Shown here piece after piece: positions 19,501 through 28,500 of a stretch of 64,000 bases of DNA. Position numbers and translations under genes: made by a program. The notes under the pieces were generated by a model. The model made no database searches, was not told the origin of the DNA, and worked only from the letters and a program-made list of their open reading frames with translations. Source of the stretch: Pedobacter cryoconitis (GTDB lineage Bacteria; Bacteroidota; Bacteroidia; Sphingobacteriales; Sphingobacteriaceae); the NCBI RefSeq assembly GCF_001590605.1, contig NZ_CP014504.1, positions 2,604,001-2,668,000 on the forward strand. Reading direction: 5' to 3'. How positions within the stretch are numbered: position 1 is the stretch's first letter; every line of letters starts with the position of its first letter.

Positions 19501-22500
19501 ACCAGCCGATCGTTCCTGGCAAACCGGTACTAATGTGCCTTTGGTTACCCCTTTTTTACGCAGGTAATGCGCAAAACGTGAAGATTGTTCATTTAGTTCG
19601 CGATAACTCATCACCTCAGTTCCTGTAATTACAGCAGGATGGTTAACTTGTGTGGCTGCCGCTAAGGCAAAAAGCTCAACAACACTCTCAGAAGGTAAAA
19701 GAGAGATGTTTTTAGCGTTAAAATCATATAGAATCTGCTGTTGTTCTCCAGCAGTCAGTAAATTAAGTTCTCCAACTTTCAACGGTTTAACTGCCGAAGC
19801 GATTTGCTCCAGTATAGTCTTCAAATGATTTGCGATCGATTTTACATAATGCTGTGTGATCAGGTTATTATGACTTAAAAGGAAGTCAATCTGTTTTCCA
19901 GCCATGATGATCACACTTAATGGATAATTAGTATGCTCTTCGGAGGATACATTTTCCAGTTGTAATTTCCATGGTTTGGTGTTCAGTGTCTCACTTACCG
20001 GATAATTCTCAAACACCAGCAGCGTATCAAACAGATCACCCGTAATCCCCGACAGACGCTGTATTTCACTCAGACTATTGTATTGATAGGCTCTGCTTTC
20101 TAATTGCTCAGATTGAATCTGTTGTAATCCCGCAGCAAAATCTTGTGTCAAGTCAATTTTCCCGTGTAATGGTAAGGTATTGATATACATACCGACCGCA
20201 CTTTCTACACCAGCCAGGTTCTCAGGACGCCCTGAAACGACCACACCGAAGGCTACATTTTTTCTGCCCGTATAACAAGACAACAAATAAGACCAGACAC
20301 CTTGCATCAGCGTATTGATCGTTACCCGGTTTTGCTGCGCATACCGTGTTAAGCGTGATGTAAATTCGGCATCCAGCTGAAACATCTCTTCCCCATAACC
20401 GCTATGGCTTTTTGTCCGGTCGGCTGAGTTCATTACAAAAGGTAATAAACTGGCTTCTTCCAATCCATTCAGATAGTTCCGCCAGTAAGTGGTTGCCTGC
20501 TCTTTATCCTGACGCTCAATGTAACGGATATAATCTTCATAACGGTCTGCGGCAAGCACTGGCATTGGCTTTCCACTAACCAGGTTTTCATAATTAGTGA
20601 GCAGTTCTTCCATCACAATTGGCATAGACCAGCCATCCAGCAGCACATGGTGATGGCTCCATAACATATAATAACGTTCATTATCCAGTTTAATAAAACA
20701 GATGCGCATCAATGGAGCTGCTGTAAAATCAAAACCTTTCTTAAGATCAGCTGCTTCATAATCACCAACATACTGTTCTTGCTCAGTACTATTCAGCTGA
20801 CTGCAATCCAGTATGTCTACTGGTATTTTCACTTCATGGTAAACGCATTGTACAGGTATTTTAAATTCATTGTAATTGAATCCGCTGCGCAGGATACTAT
20901 GACGTTTTAAGATCCCATACCAGCTTTGTACAAATGCATCTATATCGGGTTTGATCAGTATACAAGAAAACTGTTTACTGTAAGCTCCAGCCTGATCGTC
21001 GTATAAACTATGAAACAACATTCCTTCCTGTAAACCACTTAAACGTGATATACTTTCTAATTGTAAACGGCGTGGAGCCCCGTTGTAAGTTGCATCCAGA
21101 AACTTGTCCAGCTCTTCATTAGTAATCTCTTCACCCAGGTTATAATCTGAAGGCGTAGACACAGGAAGTTCTACAGCAACCGCATGGGTAATCAGTTTTT
21201 TCAGATTTTCAAGATAGGAATCAGCTATTTCAGTTAAAGCAGCTGCTGTGAAATGACGGTTGCTATAACTCCAGTTCATCCTTAATTCCCCACCCTGTAT
21301 CATACTGTTAACAGACAGCAATTCTCTGACCGGATAACTCTCAGCGGTCGAACTGCCTGTAGCTTCAGTGGCACCAGACAAGTTCGTATTTCCTTCTTCC
21401 TGAACCAGGTTATCCAGCTGACCGAGATAGTTAAATTCTACTTGCCATGGATCAACTCCCTGTAAAGAAGGGACCCGGTCAATATATTTTAAAACACCAA
21501 AGCCCAGACCTTTATCTGGTATCTGGCGAAGTTGTTCTTTAACATTTTTCAAATGTGAGCCATAATCTGCACCGGCAGCAACAGACAGCATAACAGGGTA
21601 TAGATTAGTAAACCAGCCAACCGTACGGCTAATATCAATACCAGGAATAAAGTCTTCCCTGCCATGACCTTCCAGCCCTATGATCACCTGTGCATGCGCG
21701 TTCCATTGCGTTAAAGTCAATGCCAATGCAGTTAACAATACATCATTAATTACAGTATGGTAAGCACGGGGCACATCTTGTAACAACTGGCGGGTAAGCG
21801 CCGCATCCAATACAACAGTATGCTGCTCAATATCCGCGCCCGTCAGTATTCCTGACCATTCCTGAACGGTACGCATGGGTTGAGCGGCTGCAACTGTGTG
21901 CTCCCAATACCGGCGTTGCTGCTGTACCGATTGACGCGCGCCATAGGTGACCAATGCCTGGTACCACTGGCGGTAAGAAGTAGTTTTATAAGATGGAAGG
22001 GATTCTTTTGACAATAACAATTCCAAATCTTCCAACAGAATACGCCATGAAACCACATCTACAGCAAGATGGTGCACCACAAGCAATAACCTGTTTTTCA
22101 ACTCTGTATCAGGAGTCAATAACAACACAGTACGCAAAACAATACCTGTAGTAAGTTCCAGACTGGTTTGATACTGTGCATTGTGTTCCGCAATGACAAC
22201 AGGTAAGTCTGCAGCCGGGATATGGCGCAGGTCACAGATTTCAAGCGCTCCGGCATAATTGCCATAAACCTGTTTCCAGCCATCGGTGGTTTGTTCATAA
22301 CTAAACCGCAATACATCATGTGCTGCGATCAGCTGACTGATGGCAGAGGATACCACCTCTACCGGCACATTCTTTCCGATAGAAAGCAATACATCCTGGT
22401 TGTAATGAGAAATTTCAGTAACCCCGGATTCAAAATAATGTTGCTGAATTGGCAGCAAACCACTCTCTCCTTCTAACAGCCCTTGTTCACCGGATGCTGC

Positions 22501-25500
22501 ACTTTCTGCTTCAGTTAAAAGACTGGCCGATAATCCTGCAATCGTCTGGTGAACAAACAAATCACGCGGATGCAAGCTGAAACCTGCGCGGCGTGCCCTA
22601 CTGACCACTTGAATCGTAATAATCGAGTCTCCACCCAGTTCAAAGAAATTATCATAGATCCCAACTTTCGGGATATGCAATAGTTCTTGCCAGATCGTAG
22701 CCAGAATCGTCTCCTGTTCATTACGCGGAGCGGTATAAGTACCCGTCTGTAAAGAACCCATATCCGGATCAGGTAGACCTTTACGGTCTATTTTACCATT
22801 CCCCGTTAACGGCAACTCATCAAGCGCAACAAAAAGACCAGGAACCATGTACTCCGGTAAGTGATTTTTAAGCCAGCTTACCGTGGCTTCTCTGTCGAAA
22901 TCACCTTCAGTAACGACATAAGCGACTAAACGTTTATTGCCACTCTCATCAGTTTTCACAATTACCGCAGCCTGCACGATCGCATCGTGCTGCTGTAAGA
23001 CATTTTCAATCTCTCCAAGCTCGATACGGAAACCACGGATTTTAACCTGGTCATCGATACGGCCAAGATATTCAACCGTTCCATCAGGTAACCAGCGCCC
23101 TAAGTCTCCCGTGCGGTACATCCTGCCAGTTGCTTCAAAAGGCGTGCGTACAAAGCGCGAAGCAGTCAGGTCTGCCCTGTTCAGATAACCCCTGGACACC
23201 CCGATTCCTGATACGCAGATCTCACCCGGTACCCCCACTGGGCAAAGCTGATCACCAGAAGACAACACATAAATGCGCATATTCTGTACCGGTTTTCCTA
23301 CCGGGACATTGATCCTTGAGGGCGTTTCATACATGATATGGTGACAGATATCATCTGATGCTTCAGTAGGCCCGTAAGCATTGACAACCGGGATACGCCC
23401 GTAATGCGGATGCGCAAACCATTGCGCCAATAAAGGCTGGCTGACCGCTTCACCTGTCACTAATAAGTAAGACAATTTGTTTAACTGAGCCAATGTATTC
23501 TCCTGCAAGACAGCATTTAAATACGAAGGAACCAATTCTAAAATGGTAATTTCATCAGTTTCTACTGCATCAATCAGAATTGCAGGCTCCAGGATTCTTG
23601 CTGAAGAATAGATTACGGTTTTACCTCCGCAAAGCAAGGCTGAGAACAGCTGCCATACCGAAATATCAAAAGTATAAGAAGCCGTAAAGGCAACTACCGT
23701 TTCTGCTGTTAATTGTAAATCATTGATTTTCGCATAAAGGTGATTCAGCATACCAGCATGCTCTACCATTACCCCTTTCGGTTTCCCGGTAGAACCAGAA
23801 GTATAAATCACATAAGCCAGATCACCAGGTTTTGCAGGGTTCAATGGTGCAGTCGCTGCCCATGTACTGATCTTATCCCAATCGGTATCTAGCAAAATAG
23901 TATCTGCTGAAGCAAATGCCCCGATACTTGTTTTCAAATCGCTGCTGGTCACTACAACCAAAGCGTTGGTATCTTCCAGCATGAAACTGATCCTTTCTTC
24001 CGGATATCCAGGATCAACCGGAACGTAAGCTCCGCCGGCTTTCAGCACACCCAGGATAGCTACGGCCATCTCTGCCGAACGTGCTAAACAAATCGGCACT
24101 AAGGTATCAATAACCACTCCTTTGCTGCGCAGATAACCTGCAAGCTGATTAGAACGCTCATCTAATTCCTGATAAGTATAAACTGTGTCTTCAAAAACGA
24201 TAGCAGGTGATAACGGATAGTTTAAAACCCGCGCTTCAAAAATGTCTATCACAGTTTGCTCCTGCGGATAAACGCGGTCCGTATCGTTAAAGGTTTTGAG
24301 CAGCTGCTCACTTTCCTGTGCATTGAGCAATTCAATAGCTGCCAGTGTACCTGTTTCATGAATCAGCAATTGCTGTAACACCTGTTCACAGTGGCCTGCG
24401 ATAGCTTCTACATAATTTTTCTCTATTAAACTGCTGTTATAGCTGAACATGATCCCCAATTCTTCTCCAGCCGAAACAATCAGGCTCAGCGGATAATTTG
24501 TCTGTTCCTGCATAGCTGCATTTTCCAGTTCCAGATGACCAGAAGATCCTTCTACAACTTTACTGGGCGGATAATTTTCAAATACAATTAAACTGTCAAA
24601 AAGATCACCCTCTACTTTAGCCCAGCGCTGAGTAACATTTAGTGGGGTATGCTGATACTCCCTGCTTTGCAGCTGGTTCATCTGCAACTCCTGTAACCAT
24701 TGTGCAATTCCAGCCGTAATATCTACTGAAGTATACAAAGGCAGCGTATTGATATACATCCCTATGGCCCATTCTACGCCAGGAAGATCTTCCGGACGAC
24801 CAGAAACCGTAACCCCGAAAATCACATCAGGACGGCCGGTATACCGGTACAAAAGATAAGCCCACACCCCTTGCATCAGGGTATTTGTAGTGATACGGTT
24901 TCTTTGCGCAAAATGGAAAAGTTTAGCAGAGCTCGCAGCATCTAACCTGAAAGGTAATTCGCGGTACACCCCAATTCCTTTGTTCCGGTTTACTGTTGTA
25001 TTGACAAAAGGTAATAAACAACCTTCACTCACCCCTTTCAGGTAATTGCTCCAATAAAGCATCTCCTGTTCCTGATCACGGCGCTCTGTATAACGGATAT
25101 AATCCTCATAGCTATCTTTTGAGATCACCGGTAATGGATCACCCGCAAACAAAGCTTCATAAGCCATCAATAACTTCTCCAGCAAAATAGGGATAGACCA
25201 GCCATCGAGCAGCATATGATGAAAATTCCAGAGTAAACGGTGACGTTTATCATCCAGGCGCATCAGTGTAATACTGATCAATGGCGCTGTTTCAAAGTCA
25301 AATCCTTTTAATTTACTATCAGCCTCATAAGTTATAATCGCCTGATTTTGTGCATCTTCATCAAGACCACTATAATCAAGCAGGGTAACTGGTAAAGCAA
25401 CTTCACGGTACACACACTGTATAGGAACTGAAAATCTATCATAATAAAATCCAGTTCTCAAAATACTGTGGTGATGTAAAAGATATTCCCAGCTTTTCAA

Positions 25501-28500
25501 AAATGCAGGAACATCCAGGTTCAGTAACTCCCCTGTAAACTGCTCAATGTAAGCACCTGCCTGTCCATCATAGATACTATGGAACAACATTCCTTCCTGT
25601 AAACCACTCAAACGGTAAATACTTTCAACATTAGTGTGGCGTGGAGAACCGTTATAGTCTTCTTCCAGGAAATTATCCAGCTCTTCATTCGTAATTTCAC
25701 CCCCAAGATTATAATCAGACGGTGTAAAAGAAGCATGTGGCTTATCTGCACAATGCGCAATCAGCTTTTCAAGATTTGACACATAAGAATCCGACAAAGA
25801 CTGAATCCCCTGCGCAGTAAAATACTGTGTACTGTAAGTCCAGGTTATAGCCAGCTTACCGCCCTGAACAATACTATTTAAAGATAGTTTTTCACGCACA
25901 GGATAAGTTTCGTGTACATCCGTACCTGAATTTTCATTAGCCCCATCCAAAAGATCTTCTGTGCTGACCACATTGTCCATCTGGCCCAGGTAATTAAAAA
26001 TAATATCCCAGGGTTCTTTTCCACTTAGTGAAGATACCTTGTTGATATATTTAAGTACACCATACCCAATCCCTTTGTCCGGAACCAGGCGAAGCTGCTC
26101 TTTTACAGACTTTAACAAGCTTCCTAAATCAGCACTGTCCTCTACTTCCAGTAAAATCGGGTACATACTGGTAAACCAGCCAATGGTACGGCTGGTGTCT
26201 ATACCCTCCGCAATATCTTCACGCCCATGTCCTTCCAGTCCGATAGAAACCTTGCGATTGCTGTTCCATGCGGAAAGTGTAAGTGCAAGTGCACACAGTA
26301 ATATGTCGTTAATCTCTGTATGATAAGCTCTTGGAGAGTCTTGCAACAACCGCTTGGTCATCGCCTGATCTAAAGAGACCGTATAACTCGTGGTATCGGC
26401 CAAAGTAAGGCCTCCATCTGATTCTTTTTCAGTTCTTAAAGGATAATATTCAGTCCTTGCATTTTCCCAGTAAGCTTGCTGATTCAGCAAGCGGCCGCGC
26501 TGCCCATACTCTTCCAACGCACTGTACCACTGGCGATAGGAACTACTTTTGTGACTTAATACAATAGCCGCAGGCTGTCCCGGATGTAACAACAATAATC
26601 TCAGGTCTTCGAGCAGAATACGCCATGACACCCCATCAATAGCAAGGTGATGACTCACAAATAAGAGCCGGTGATTGTTGTCTGTTGCTGGTGTTAACAG
26701 CAGAACAGCTTTAAAAAGCACGCCCTTTTCTATAGCAAGACTGCCCTGTACCTGTTCACAGCTGTCTTCTATAGCCGTAGAAAGTTCCGATGCCGGCAAT
26801 TGCTGTAAGTCAACAATTTCCAGCTGACCTGCCTCATGGCCATATATTTGTTCCCAGCCGTTGGTACCTGAAGCATAAGAAAAACGAAGTGTATCATGGA
26901 ATTCTACCAGCTGTGTCACCGCATCCGAAAGAGATCCAACATCTGTATCCTTATCTATAGTCAATAAGATATGCTGATTAAAATGAGATGGAAAAGGGCC
27001 TGTCTGTTCAAAGAACCATTGCTGGATAGGCAATAAACCTGCTATTCCACTCAATTTCCCTTGTTCGGCTGTAATCTCAGTGTTTTTACGCGCTAAAAGT
27101 AGTGCAGCAAGTTTTTCAATAGTCTGATAAATAAACAGATCCTTCGGCTGTAATTCATAACCAGCCCGTTTGGCCCTGCTTACTGCCTGAATAGTAATAA
27201 TGGAATCGCCCCCTAACTCAAAAAAGTTATCATGGATCCCTACCTGCGGTACACTCAGTAAATCCTGCCAGATACCAGCGATAGTCTGCTCCATCAAATT
27301 GCGGGGCGCAGCGTAAGCATTGGAAGAAACAAGGATATCTGATGGTTCAGGCAAAGCCTTTTTATCGGTCTTACCGTTAGCTGTAAGCGGCATTTCTGTT
27401 AACGGGATCCACAATGCCGGCACCATATATTCCGGCAGTTTATCTTTCAGATAAGTCATAAACTGATCCCGGTCAAAAACATGGGCCGGTACCACATAAC
27501 CGATCAGACGCTTATTTCCCAGCTGATCAGCTTTGGCCAAAACTACGGCTTGTTTAACTAAACCGCTATTTTCCAAAGCACTCTCTATTTCTCCCAATTC
27601 TATCCGGTAACCGCGAATCTTCACCTGGTCATCAATTCTGCCCAGAAATTCAACGTTACCATCTGCTAACCAGCAACCCAGGTCACCAGTTCTATAAAGC
27701 ATTTCTCCTTCATTAAAAGGATTGGCTACAAATTTCTCCGCAGTCAGTTCAGGGCGATTCAAATAACCACGCGATAAACCCGACCCACCCAAATAGATTT
27801 CACCACGCACGCCTGCCGGCACCGGGTGTAAATAGTGATCAAGGATATAAACCGTACGGTTATCCAATGGACGGCCGATAGGGATACTGCCTCTGTTATC
27901 AATAGTATAAGTTAGGGAGAAAGTGGTGTTTTCCGTTGGGCCATAACCGTTAATCAGCTGAATATCAGGATAAGTCTCCTTCATCTTGCTGACGTGTTTA
28001 TCCGATAATTTCTCTCCTCCGGCCATGATCACCGAAAGTCCCTCAAAAACACTAATATCTGTGTCTATCAACTGGTTAAACCAGCTGGACGTGAACCACA
28101 TTTTAGTAACCCCGTGAATCCGTATTTCTTCTTTCAGTAAGCTGCTGTCCAGTAATTTATTTTCCGGACAAAGTATCAATCTGCCGCCATTAAGCAGCAT
28201 ACTCCAATATTCAAACGTGGTGGCATCAAAGGATGGTGAGCCCGTTGACAGTAAAACATCCTCCTTGCTTAAAGAAACATAAGTCACATTTTTGACCAGG
28301 CTTACGATATTACCATGCATCACCAGCACCCCTTTAGGCATACCGGTCGAACCTGAAGTATAAATAACATAAGCCAGATTTTCTGCTGTAAGGCTGAGGT
28401 TAAGCGGCCTTTTTGAATGTGCCCCGATCTCCTGCCAGTCCTGATCTAAAAGGATTACCTCCACATGATCTGCCAGCTGTATTAATTTGGCCTTACTGCT

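Noticed and set aside
23130..23312. A 60-codon plus-strand reading frame with an identical twin at 35684-35866
   Set aside because: Both are antisense shadows of the duplicated A-T cassette in modules 10 and 7; their identity follows from the cassette and there is no separate coding signal.
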